Below, in pieces: positions 27,420 to 35,620 of a stretch of 64,000 nucleotides of DNA. Under the pieces are notes generated by a model. It saw only the letters and a program-made list of their open reading frames with translations. It did no database searches and was not told the origin of the DNA. Positions within the stretch are counted from its first letter, which is position 1. Each line of letters begins with the position of its first letter. The translations under genes and the position numbers were made by a program. The DNA is from Alkalibacillus salilacus (GTDB lineage: Bacteria; Bacillota; Bacilli; Bacillales; Alkalibacillaceae): the NCBI RefSeq assembly GCF_030812915.1, contig NZ_JAUSTQ010000002.1:62001-126000 (forward strand), given 5' to 3'.

Positions 27420-28517
27420 TTATTGACGACGTGAAATAATGTTATGTTCATTTTGTAGGAATGTACTACGAGACTTTCGAACACTTTCAATACGTTCCTC
27501 TGCCATACGGTCTGCCGCTGCATGCGTTGAAATGTTATCGCGTTTTGAAATCTCGAAAATTTTCGTTAAACTATCATAAATTGTTTCAATTTGCTTATAA
27601 GCACGTTCCTGATTATATCCGTTTAACTCATCTGCTACATTAATAACGCCACCAGAGTTAATCACATAGTCTGGCGCATAAACAATGCCTAATTCATGAA
27701 GCTTGTCACCATGACGCTCTTCTGCTAATTGATTATTGGCTGAACCAGCAATAGCTTTCGCCTTCAATTGAGGAATTGTATCATCATTAATGGTTGCACC
27801 TAAAGCACATGGAGCATAAATATCACAGTCAACTGAGTAAATATCATCTGGAGCTACTGCCTGAGCACCAAAATCATTTACGGCACGATCAATAGATTCT
27901 TGGTTAATATCCGTGACAATTAACTTAGCACCTTCTTCATGCAAATGCTTGCACATATGATAAGCAACATTTCCAACACCTTGAACAGCTATTGTCTTAC
28001 CTTCTAATGAATCTGTTCCAAAAGCTTCCTTCGCTGCCGCTTTCATACCACGATACATACCGTATGCTGTTGCTGGTGATGGATTACCTGAAGAACCGAA
28101 CTCTGGTGAAATGCCTGTTACATAATCGGTTTCCATGTAAATATGATCCATATCATGTTCTGTTGTACCTACATCTTCTGCAGTAATATAACGACCATTT
28201 AATCCTTGGATATAACGTCCAAATGCACGGAACATCTCAGAATTTTTGTCTACTTTAGGGTCGCCGATAATAACAGTTTTGCCACCACCAAGATTTAAGC
28301 CTGCAGCAGCATTTTTATATGTCATACCTTTAGCTAGACGTAGTGCGTCAATGACTGCTTCTTCTTCTGAATCATAAGTCCACATTCTTGTTCCACCTAA
28401 TGCAGGTCCTAAAGTTGTGTCATGTAAAGCTATAATTGCTTTAAGTCCTGAATTTTTATCTTGGCAAAAGATCACCTGTTCATAATCGTATTCTTCCATG
28501 TAAGTAAATAATTCCAT
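27420..28517 (-). CDS. bcd: Leucine dehydrogenase (branched-chain amino acid dehydrogenase)
   Basis: A 365-residue Glu/Leu/Phe/Val dehydrogenase. Substrate-binding [19 protein letters not shown] region (seen as [11 protein letters not shown]), catalytic Lys in [15 protein letters not shown], and Rossmann [11 protein letters not shown] are all intact. It deaminates Leu, Val and Ile to the keto acids fed to the BkdA/BkdB complex. Length equals B. subtilis Bcd (364). A good ribosome site, TTAGGAGGAT, precedes the ATG. Confidence 0.95.
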   Translation of the reverse strand: MELFTYMEEYDYEQVIFCQDKNSGLKAIIALHDTTLGPALGGTRMWTYDSEEEAVIDALRLAKGMTYKNAAAGLNLGGGKTVIIGDPKVDKNSEMFRAFGRYIQGLNGRYITAEDVGTTEHDMDHIYMETDYVTGISPEFGSSGNPSPATAYGMYRGMKAAAKEAFGTDSLEGKTIAVQGVGNVAYHMCKHLHEEGAKLIVTDINQESIDRAVNDFGAQAVAPDDIYSVDCDIYAPCALGATINDDTIPQLKAKAIAGSANNQLAEERHGDKLHELGIVYAPDYVINSGGVINVADELNGYNQERAYKQIETIYDSLTKIFEISKRDNISTHAAADRMAEERIESVRKSRSTFLQNEHNIISRRQ

Positions 28518-28535
28518 GATTAATCCTCCTAAAAA

Positions 28536-29435
28536 TTAAGATGACGTTAACGCAAAGGCTAACGAGTAAATTTTACTATCTGCTGTATCTGCCCGTGAAG
28601 TCAAAACAATTGGAGCTTTAGCTCCACTTATAATACCAGCAACCTTAGCATTAGCAAAATAAGTGAATGATTTATATAACGTATTCCCCACTTCAATATA
28701 AGGACATACGAGAATATCTGCTTGACCAGCGACCTCAGACTCGATTCGCTTCTCTTCTTTAGCTTCAGGTGAGATGGCATTATCAAAACCTAACGGACCA
28801 TCAACTGTACAACCTGTTATCTGGCCTCGTTTTTGCATTTGAGATAAAACAGCTGCATCTACTGAAGCCTGCATTTGTGGGTTAACTATTTCTACAGCTG
28901 CAATTGGCGCAACTTTAGGATTAGTAAATCCAATTCGATTCGCTACATCAGCAGCATTTTGTATAATTTGTGCTTTTTCTTCTAGATCAGGTGCAATATT
29001 CATACCTGCATCTGTTAAAAATAACATCCGTTGACGTTCAGGCATCTCAAATAATGCAACATGAGAAAGAACCCGCCCATTACGTAATCCTGAGTTTTTA
29101 TTTAACACTGCTTTTAGTACAATTTTAGTTGCAACATCCCCTTTCATCAGCACATCCGATCGCTCCTCAGAGACTGACATCACCGCTTTTTCTACTGCAT
29201 TTTCAACAGAGGTTGCGTGGTGTAAGGTGATTCTTTCCTGTTGAAGATCTAAATCAATCATCTCTGCAGCTTCTTGGATTTTTCCCATATCACCAAACAA
29301 TTTAAACTTCGCTAAATCTTGTTCAACACCTTCCTTAATTGCTTTTAACGTTTCAATATTAGTTGCCTCAGCAACAGCTACTGTTTTCTTCTCTTGCATT
29401 TGACATAAGTCATCAACAAGTTGATCTAAGTTCAT
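28536..29435 (-). CDS. ptb: Phosphate butyryltransferase
   Basis: A 299-residue phosphotransacylase with the family pattern DVLMKGDVATKIVLKAVLN, LFLTDAGMNIAPDLEEKA and the C-terminal AKVAGIISGAKAPIVLTSRAD (each quoted in part; key blocks are MKGDV, TDAGMN and GAKAPIVLTSR). It converts branched acyl-CoA to acyl phosphate for Buk. It is the first structural gene after bkdR, only 35 bases downstream, too short to hold a typical enhancer-dependent promoter outside the bkdR coding region. Confidence 0.94.
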   Translation of the reverse strand: MNLDQLVDDLCQMQEKKTVAVAEATNIETLKAIKEGVEQDLAKFKLFGDMGKIQEAAEMIDLDLQQERITLHHATSVENAVEKAVMSVSEERSDVLMKGDVATKIVLKAVLNKNSGLRNGRVLSHVALFEMPERQRMLFLTDAGMNIAPDLEEKAQIIQNAADVANRIGFTNPKVAPIAAVEIVNPQMQASVDAAVLSQMQKRGQITGCTVDGPLGFDNAISPEAKEEKRIESEVAGQADILVCPYIEVGNTLYKSFTYFANAKVAGIISGAKAPIVLTSRADTADSKIYSLAFALTSS

Positions 29436-29470
29436 ATTTTAATCACCTTCATGTTGTCCTATTTCGATAT

Positions 29471-31525
29471 TCAGCCTTGAACATGTTTGCCTAAATTATG
29501 TTTTTCCATCTTGTAATAAAGGTTACGAATCGAAATATTTAATTGTTTGGCTGTTTTCGATTTAATATAATTATTCTTTTCTAATGTTTCTAAAATCATT
29601 TGTTTTTCAAATTCATCTAATGCATCTTGTAATGAAATGCTTTCTTGATAATCAGGTTCCTGAAAAAGATCTAATTCATGAAATGTTTGTTTTCGCAATT
29701 GTGGTAAATGACGTTCAACAATATTTGTTTCAGTTGGTCCCATACTAATGATCGCTCTACCTATGATGTTCTCTAATTCACGAACATTTCCAGGAAAGTC
29801 ATACGAGCTCAATTTTTCCAAAGCTTCGGGTTTTATTGAATCAACATAACGACCATACTCTGCATTGAGTTTAATAATAAAATGGTCAATAAGAGGTTTT
29901 AGGTCCTCTTTCCTTTCTCTTAGCGGAGCAATCATGATTGGTAATCGATTTAAACGATAAAACAGATCTTCTCTGAATTCTTTTTCCATCATCGCCCGTT
30001 CCAAATTGACATTTGTCGCTGCAATAATTCGAACATCTACTGGTAATGGATCTTGACTATTAACACGAACCACCTGTTGATTTTCTAAGACATATAAAAT
30101 CCGAGCCTGTAGATGAAGCGACAAATCTCCTATTTCGTCTAAGAACAACGAGCCATTATGCGCCTCTTCGATCAATCCCCTCTGTTGTTCAGGAGGTCCA
30201 TACGCATTACCGAATAAAGATTTTTCTAGCGAGTCCTCGTCCATTGCAGCACAATTCACACGGATAAATTTATAATGTTTGCGATTACTTTCATTATGAA
30301 TCGCATGCGCCATTAATTCCTTACCCGTACCTGATTCCCCACGTAATAAAATAGTTACTGGATTCTTCGCACCTACTTTTGCTTGTTCTAAGGTCAATGC
30401 CATCTCAGTTGAGTGAGCAATTATATCATCAAATGTATATTTTGCCTCTAGATTACGGATAATTTGTCTTGCTTTTTTCAATTCCGAGGTAAGCGACTCT
30501 ATCTCTGATAAGTCATGGATAATCGCCACACTACCTTTCAAAACACCGTCCACTAAAATAGGAGCGGCATTCACTAAGACATCTCGTTTGGATGGGCCAA
30601 CTTTCATTCTAGCCCCGCGAACAGGTCGACGTGTTTTTAGAACCTGCATATGCATGCTTTCGCCTTCTGAGATATCTGTTGTCGCAGGCTTACCTATGAC
30701 CTCATTTTCTTTTAATCCGGTTATGTTAGTATAAGCAGGATTAATCAGTATACCAACACCATTTTCATCCACTACAGATATAGCTTCTTCACTGGATTGA
30801 ATAATCGCTTCTAACATGTTTTGAATGTTTTTTAAATCTGTAATTTCTTCAGCTAATTCTACAACTTCAGTAATATCCTTAAATACGGCAAAAGCACCAA
30901 GGAGTTCGCCACTATTCGTAATCAATGGAATTCGTGTTGTAATAATTTGTTTACCATTATGTAAGCGAAGAGATTGATTTAATTCTTTTTGTTTCGTTTT
31001 CATTACTTTCGGTAAATGAGAATCCGGAATAATCGTTTGTATCGTTTTTTCCAACATATCTTCTTTATTTAAATTCAAAACATTCTCAGCAGCTTCATTT
31101 ACATAGGTTACTGTTTGGTCTAATCCAATTACAATCATTCCATCATGAATTGAATCAAGTAACAAATTGCGAGAATCAGTTTCATTTTTCAATTCATTAA
31201 ATAATTCTTCACGCTCATTTAATAAGTTATAAATAATATGAGCAACCGTTCCTGGAATAAGCACTGATTGTTTCGGCTTATGTTGTTTGAGGTCTTCAAA
31301 CACATCCTCTTTCCCAGTTGTTTCTACAATGATATCAATCGGTTCGGTTAATGCATCCAAATAAGATTGAAAAGTTTTAATTTCCTTTTGTTCTGCTAAT
31401 AAAATCCCAGAAGCTTTTGTATCAATATCTGCAACAGCTTGCACATTGATCATATCTATTTGTTCAAATAAACGAATAAGTGCCGTTCCGCCTTGACCAG
31501 CACCGACTATTAACACATTTTGCAT
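29471..31525 (-). CDS. bkdR: BkdR-type AAA+ transcriptional regulator lacking the GAFTGA motif
   Basis: A 684-residue enhancer-binding-protein homologue. It has an N-terminal Rossmann-like segment (VLIVGAGQGGTAL, residues 4-16), two PAS domains (about 118-225 and 235-345), an AAA+ domain (Walker A GESGTGKE at 396-403, Walker B FLDEIGD at 461-467) and a Fis-type helix-turn-helix at 645-684. The sigma-54 contact loop GAFTGA should follow SLFG at 436-439, but the sequence there is N-A-Y-G-P-P-E-Q-Q-R-G, so the loop is missing. Its B. subtilis relative activates bkd with SigL. Here it may act without sigma-54. Its own promoter carries a cre-like site. Confidence 0.88.
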   Translation of the reverse strand: MQNVLIVGAGQGGTALIRLFEQIDMINVQAVADIDTKASGILLAEQKEIKTFQSYLDALTEPIDIIVETTGKEDVFEDLKQHKPKQSVLIPGTVAHIIYNLLNEREELFNELKNETDSRNLLLDSIHDGMIVIGLDQTVTYVNEAAENVLNLNKEDMLEKTIQTIIPDSHLPKVMKTKQKELNQSLRLHNGKQIITTRIPLITNSGELLGAFAVFKDITEVVELAEEITDLKNIQNMLEAIIQSSEEAISVVDENGVGILINPAYTNITGLKENEVIGKPATTDISEGESMHMQVLKTRRPVRGARMKVGPSKRDVLVNAAPILVDGVLKGSVAIIHDLSEIESLTSELKKARQIIRNLEAKYTFDDIIAHSTEMALTLEQAKVGAKNPVTILLRGESGTGKELMAHAIHNESNRKHYKFIRVNCAAMDEDSLEKSLFGNAYGPPEQQRGLIEEAHNGSLFLDEIGDLSLHLQARILYVLENQQVVRVNSQDPLPVDVRIIAATNVNLERAMMEKEFREDLFYRLNRLPIMIAPLRERKEDLKPLIDHFIIKLNAEYGRYVDSIKPEALEKLSSYDFPGNVRELENIIGRAIISMGPTETNIVERHLPQLRKQTFHELDLFQEPDYQESISLQDALDEFEKQMILETLEKNNYIKSKTAKQLNISIRNLYYKMEKHNLGKHVQG

Positions 31526-31563
31526 ACTACGACACCTACATTTGCAATTTTTTGCACACTTCC

Positions 31564-31592
31564 ATCATATTGAAAGCGCTTTAAATATGCAA
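31564..31592 (-). promoter_or_regulatory. Sigma-A promoter of bkdR/bkd with a cre-like site in the spacer
   Basis: On the minus strand TTGCAT (31587-31592), a 17-base spacer and TATGAT (31564-31569) form a good sigma-A promoter about 39 bases before bkdR. The spacer holds TTAAAGCGCTTTCA (31571-31584), a near-palindromic match to the CcpA operator with one deviation from TGWNANCGNTNWCA. A bound CcpA would block RNA polymerase, so glucose repression is the inferred effect. Confidence 0.65.
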
Positions 31593-31659
31593 GTATTTTT
31601 CATTTTTTTTATGGATAAATTTTGATATACTACTAGAAGTGAATGAAGGGGAGACTACA

Positions 31660-31878
31660 ATGCGTTCAATTGCCTTATTTATAATCATTATTCCAGGAGT
31701 TATTGCAGCTTACGGTATGATTTTAATGCGAGATGCTTTTTTCGGGCAAGTTGCTGCAATATTTTTCAATAATGTTTTTCTACAATTTATTGGCGGTTTG
31801 ATATTGTTTATTGGAGGACTCGGCTTTATTGGTGGCTTTATTGTATACCGAGATAAAAAACGAGGTAAGCGATCATAA
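31660..31878 (+). CDS. yqzF: Small DUF2627 membrane protein, YqzF
   Basis: A 72-residue protein starting at the ATG at 31660, chosen because AAGGGGAG lies about 6 bases upstream. It has two hydrophobic segments (residues 4-22 and 37-60) separated by a short DAFFGQ region, and a basic tail ending K-R-G-K-R-S. The pattern matches DUF2627/YqzF, found next to the bkd operon in B. subtilis. The function is unknown. It is divergent from bkdR. Confidence 0.82.
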   Translation: MRSIALFIIIIPGVIAAYGMILMRDAFFGQVAAIFFNNVFLQFIGGLILFIGGLGFIGGFIVYRDKKRGKRS

Positions 31879-31883
31879 AAAAA

Positions 31884-31906
31884 GGGGCTCGAAAATTTCG
31901 AGCCCC
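31884..31906. terminator. Bidirectional terminator between yqzF and the aspartate kinase gene
   Basis: An 11-bp perfect stem (GGGGCTCGAAA/TTTCGAGCCCC) is flanked by A7 and T8 runs and serves convergent genes. Confidence 0.92.
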
Positions 31907-31921
31907 TTTTTTTTATTTAAG

Positions 31922-33286
31922 CTAAGATTCTAAGAAAAATTCACGATATAATGATCGAACAGCTTGGTCTACTTTGTTTTCATCAATACCGAACATCATC
32001 GACACTTCAGACGACCCTTGGTTAATCATATTAATTCTCACATCTGCATCAGCAAACGCTTTCGTTGCTTTAGAAGCCACATGCAATCGTTCACTCATAC
32101 CTTCACCGACTAACATAATCATCGCTAAACCATGAATGACATCAACTGTATCAGCATTAAGTTCATTTTTAATTCGGTTTTTTAATCGTTCTTCCTTGTC
32201 ACCTTTAATATGATCACGTCTTATTATGACCGACATATCATCAATTCCAGAAGGTGCATGCTCAAAAGATATATCCATATCTGCCAGGATCCCTAATAAG
32301 CGCTGGCCAAAGCCAATTTCACGGTTCATTAAGTATTTCCGTACATATATAGAAGAAAATCCTTCATCACTTGCAATACCAACGACTTGCTGGCTAAGGT
32401 CTTCTTTACTTGCTACAATCATTGTTCCTTCAGCATCAGGATCATGCGTGCTCTTAATACAGACCGGTATATTTTTCTGGAAAGCTGGAATTAATGCTTC
32501 ATCATGAAAAACTGTAAAGCCTGCGTATGACAATTCACGCATTTCTTTATAAGTTAGTGTATGAATTTCTTGTGGTTGATTAACAATTTTAGGATTCACA
32601 CAATAAACTGAACTTACATCTGTGAAATTTTCATATAAATCTGCTTGTACTCCTGCAGCAACGATTGAACCTGTAATATCTGATCCACCGCGTGGGAATG
32701 TGGTTAAAACACCCGTTTCTGTATACCCAAAGAATCCAGGAATCACAACAACGCCATCACGTTCAGTTAATTTATGGATTTCATCATAACTTTTTTCTAA
32801 AATCTGTGCGCCTCCTGGCTCAGGATTAACGATGATTCCTGCGTCTTTTGGATTGACATAAGTTGCTTGTGTGCCACGTTTATTAAGATAAGCACTCAGT
32901 ATACGAGCTAAAGAATCTTCACCCATCGCTTTTAAACCATCTGTTAAATGCGTTGTGTTCGTTGTTTCGCGTAATAAACGACGTGATTCATTTTCAATTC
33001 GCGCAACTATATCATCTGATAAACCTAATTGATCGGTAATGGCCTGAAAACGTTGGGAGATTTTGAATAATGTTACTTCATAATCTTGACCACTGTTAAA
33101 TTGTTCTCCAAGTTGAATGAACAGGTCTGTCACTTTTTCATCTTCATCATAACGTTTACCAGGTGCGGATACGACGATAAATTTTCTGTCGGGATCTGAT
33201 TCAATAATTGAAGCGACTTGTTCAAGCATTGCATGATCCGCTACTGAACTTCCACCAAACTTTGCTACTTTCACTATAATCACCAC
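31922..33286 (-). CDS. Aspartate kinase (monofunctional, YclM/ThrD-like)
   Basis: The 454-residue frame starts the enzyme with KVAKFGGSSVADHAML, the aspartokinase nucleotide-binding signature. FPRGGSDITGS binds substrate, and two ACT domains occupy the C-terminal third (from about residue 305) for allosteric feedback. It makes aspartyl phosphate for Lys, Thr, Met and diaminopimelate. Length equals B. subtilis YclM. The start is unclear: GTG codons at 33286, 33283 and 33274 are possible, the last placing KVAKFGG at the second residue. No lysine-riboswitch-sized leader exists, as only about 105 bases separate it from spo0A. Confidence 0.92.
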   Translation of the reverse strand: MVIIVKVAKFGGSSVADHAMLEQVASIIESDPDRKFIVVSAPGKRYDEDEKVTDLFIQLGEQFNSGQDYEVTLFKISQRFQAITDQLGLSDDIVARIENESRRLLRETTNTTHLTDGLKAMGEDSLARILSAYLNKRGTQATYVNPKDAGIIVNPEPGGAQILEKSYDEIHKLTERDGVVVIPGFFGYTETGVLTTFPRGGSDITGSIVAAGVQADLYENFTDVSSVYCVNPKIVNQPQEIHTLTYKEMRELSYAGFTVFHDEALIPAFQKNIPVCIKSTHDPDAEGTMIVASKEDLSQQVVGIASDEGFSSIYVRKYLMNREIGFGQRLLGILADMDISFEHAPSGIDDMSVIIRRDHIKGDKEERLKNRIKNELNADTVDVIHGLAMIMLVGEGMSERLHVASKATKAFADADVRINMINQGSSEVSMMFGIDENKVDQAVRSLYREFFLES

Positions 33287-33344
33287 TATTTTGAATTGTT
33301 TTATAACGAACAGTGATTATTTTAACATATCCGTCACAAAAGAA

Positions 33345-33377
33345 AAGGGTGTTAGCCAATCAATAGCCAACACCCTT
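33345..33377 (-). terminator. Terminator after spo0A
   Basis: A 9-bp stem (AAGGGTGTT/AACACCCTT) with a 15-base loop is followed on the minus strand by TTTTCTTTT, 15 bases downstream of spo0A. Confidence 0.82.
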
Positions 33378-33391
33378 GTATATAAACCCCT

Positions 33392-34171
33392 TTATCCCAC
33401 TTTATGCTCTAATCGTAATTTATCAGCAATCATTGCGATAAATTCTGAGTTAGTAGGTTTTGCTTTAGACATACTTACCGTGTAGCCAAAAATAGCGGAA
33501 AGCGAATCAATATTGCCTCGATTCCAAGCAACTTCAATAGCATGACGAATCGCTCTTTCTACTCGAGATGCTGTTGTATTATATTTCTTTGCAATATCTG
33601 GATAAAGTACTTTCGTGATGGATCCAAGTAATTCAATATCATGATAAACCATACCAATAGCTTCTCGTAGGTATAGGTAACCTTTAATATGAGCTGGGAC
33701 ACCAACTTCATGAATAATTGATGTAATATTAGATTCTAAATCGATTGGTTTTGCCTTTGGCTCACTTGTCACTTGTTTTAAAGGTGAGTAAGGTTTTGAT
33801 CCAGCTACATTAACAACTTGATCTTTTAACATATCTAAGTCAAATGGCTTCAGCATATAGTATGTAGCCCCTAACTCCACAGCTTTCTTCGTTACCGACT
33901 CATGACCAAATGCTGTTAACATAATAACTTTTGGGGGTTTGTTAAGTGCTAAAGATCGTAATTGCTCCATAACTGCCAACCCATCCATATGCGGCATAAT
34001 GATGTCTAAAATAAGCACATCAGGTTCTTGTTCCTTAATAACATCAAGACACTCATTTCCATTAAAAGCGGTTCCAACTACTTCTGTTTCTGCTCCCTCT
34101 CTAAAATGCTCCTCAAGCATGTGTACGAGTTCGCGATTATCATCCGCGATTGCAACTTTAATTGTCTCCAT
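33392..34171 (-). CDS. spo0A: Sporulation master regulator Spo0A
   Basis: A 259-residue response regulator. The receiver domain begins [12 protein letters not shown] and carries phospho-acceptor Asp56 in [12 protein letters not shown]; a lysine in YMLKPFDLD completes the site. After a linker, the C-terminal DNA-binding domain includes [18 protein letters not shown] and ends [15 protein letters not shown], the highly conserved sigma-A contact and recognition region. It controls entry into sporulation. Strong ribosome site AGGAGGG. It follows spoIVB on the same strand, as in all Bacillus. Confidence 0.97.
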   Translation of the reverse strand: METIKVAIADDNRELVHMLEEHFREGAETEVVGTAFNGNECLDVIKEQEPDVLILDIIMPHMDGLAVMEQLRSLALNKPPKVIMLTAFGHESVTKKAVELGATYYMLKPFDLDMLKDQVVNVAGSKPYSPLKQVTSEPKAKPIDLESNITSIIHEVGVPAHIKGYLYLREAIGMVYHDIELLGSITKVLYPDIAKKYNTTASRVERAIRHAIEVAWNRGNIDSLSAIFGYTVSMSKAKPTNSEFIAMIADKLRLEHKVG

Positions 34172-34213
34172 CGTATTCCCTCCTAAAAATTATCCGTATC
34201 GCTCTCATATAAG

Positions 34214-34323
34214 ACTTTCGACAGTTAGCCGTATTTTCCTTTTTAAAAGGTAAAATTTTTTATATTTTTTCATATTTAATAACTTTATATCCAAAAATCG
34301 ACAATTAATTGATTGATTCGACA
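34214..34323 (-). promoter_or_regulatory. spo0A promoter region with 0A boxes and a sigma-H-like promoter
   Basis: Two perfect 0A boxes (TGTCGAA on the minus strand) lie at 34217-34223 and 34317-34323, with a one-mismatch copy TGTCGAT at 34297-34303. A sigma-H-like promoter is formed by AAAGGAAAA (34234-34242), an 11-base spacer and GTCGAAAGT (34214-34222), the latter overlapping the first 0A box. This arrangement resembles the B. subtilis Ps promoter and suggests autoregulation by Spo0A~P. Confidence 0.65.
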
Positions 34324-34344
34324 CAGAAATCAGACTCTAATATA

Positions 34345-34378
34345 TTAAGCTCAATACGAGTACTCGTATTGAGCTTAA
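34345..34378. repeat. Perfect 34-bp palindrome after spoIVB
   Basis: Two 17-base arms (left arm starts TTAAGCTCAATACGAG) are perfect inverted copies with no spacer. It begins 2 bases after the spoIVB stop on the minus strand. The following minus-strand bases are only moderately T-rich (TATATTAG), so it may be a weak terminator, an mRNA 3'-stabiliser or an operator upstream of spo0A. Confidence 0.8.
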
Positions 34379-34380
34379 CA

Positions 34381-35460
34381 TTAACTGGCTTTATTTTCTT
34401 CACTTGATTGTTTAATTTCTAGTCCAGCTTCCTCTAACATCCATTCAAGATGTACACCATAACCACTTGTAGGATCGTTTAAGAAGACATGTGTGACGGC
34501 ACCAACGATTTTTCCATTTTGAATAATTGGACTACCACTCATTCCTTGAACAATTCCTCCTGTTTGTTCAAGCAACGCTTCATCTGTAACTTGAACAACC
34601 ATACCTTTTGTTTCTGGATTCTTTGATGGGACACTACTGACAATTTCAACATCAAACTCTTCAACTTTTTTCCCTTCAACAACTGTTCTAATTTTCGCTT
34701 TACCTTCTTTAACTTCATTAGCTGGAGCAACTGGTATTGGCTCGATATCCTGCTTATTCGTAAAGTCATTCTGAGCCAGTTTACCATAAACACCATAATC
34801 AGAGTTTTTCTGAATTGAACCGATTGGCTCATCTGTTTTAGAAAATTTCGCTTTCTTTTCACCAGGAGAGCCACTTTCTCCTTTATTGATGGATGTGACA
34901 TCAGAAAGGACGATCTGGCCATCAAAAATATCTAATGGCTTCTTCGTTTGTTGGTCTGCGATCACATGCCCTAAAGCACCATATCGCATTGTTAATGGAT
35001 CGTAAAACGTCATTGTGCCAATACCAGCTGTCGCATCGCGAATATACAGGCCTAATTTATAGTTATCCTGATCTTTTTTAGGTTCGATTTCAACTGGGAA
35101 AATATGCTCCTTACGTTTAATTCTTAATTCAATTGTAGAATCAGAATTTTGGTACTTCGTCATAAACGTTTTAAACGTTTGCATATCATCGATTTTGTGA
35201 CCATTTAGTTGTAGAATGATGTCTCCTATTTCCACACCAGATTCTTCGGCTGGGGATTCCTTCGAATCATTTGTGCTTATTTCGTTAAAACCTACAACAA
35301 CGACACCAGACGTATGCAATTTAATACCTAATGATTGTCCACCAGGTACAACTTCTTCGACTGGCTGTAATGATTGAGCGAATGCTGGATGGATGATCGT
35401 AAGCGGAAGAACAAATGAAATAAGGAGGATTAAGTGTATTCTAATTTGTGAACGGCTCAA
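34381..35460 (-). CDS. spoIVB: SpoIVB serine peptidase (sigma-K checkpoint signal)
   Basis: A membrane-anchored serine peptidase of family S55. One N-terminal hydrophobic segment is followed by a PDZ domain (about residues 90-135, ESGVEIGDIILQLNG) and the catalytic domain. GALGHVIAD supplies the catalytic His and GMSGSPI the Ser. It is secreted from the forespore and activates SpoIVFB-mediated pro-sigma-K processing. The TTG at 35460 is preferred as start, because GTGAGG lies 5 bases before it and the first ATG at 35478 has no ribosome site; this gives 359 residues. Somewhat shorter than the 426 residues of B. subtilis. Confidence 0.92.
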   Translation of the reverse strand: MSRSQIRIHLILLISFVLPLTIIHPAFAQSLQPVEEVVPGGQSLGIKLHTSGVVVVGFNEISTNDSKESPAEESGVEIGDIILQLNGHKIDDMQTFKTFMTKYQNSDSTIELRIKRKEHIFPVEIEPKKDQDNYKLGLYIRDATAGIGTMTFYDPLTMRYGALGHVIADQQTKKPLDIFDGQIVLSDVTSINKGESGSPGEKKAKFSKTDEPIGSIQKNSDYGVYGKLAQNDFTNKQDIEPIPVAPANEVKEGKAKIRTVVEGKKVEEFDVEIVSSVPSKNPETKGMVVQVTDEALLEQTGGIVQGMSGSPIIQNGKIVGAVTHVFLNDPTSGYGVHLEWMLEEAGLEIKQSSEENKAS

Positions 35461-35595
35461 TGATTCCTCACTCCTCATTTCAATTTAATTGAAGCTTTAA
35501 TGTTAATTTGAGCCGATTAAATACTTTTTAAACGGGAAAAGTAAAGTCAATATAGTTTAACTTTTCCTAAACAAAACTGGATTATAAATGAATAA

Positions 35596-35620
35596 AAGCT
35601 AGACAAAGGCTGTCTAGCTT
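35596..35620 (-). terminator. Terminator after recN
   Basis: A 10-bp stem (AAGCTAGACA/TGTCTAGCTT) overlaps the recN stop codon and is followed on the minus strand by TTTATTC. Confidence 0.8.

Noticed and set aside
29436-29560. -24/-12 sigma-54 promoter before ptb
   Set aside because: No GG-N10-GC spacing of the TGGCAC/TTGC type was found on the minus strand in this stretch.
33287-33391. Lysine riboswitch before the aspartate kinase gene
   Set aside because: Only about 105 bases are available and a third of them form the spo0A terminator; no riboswitch-like junction is seen.
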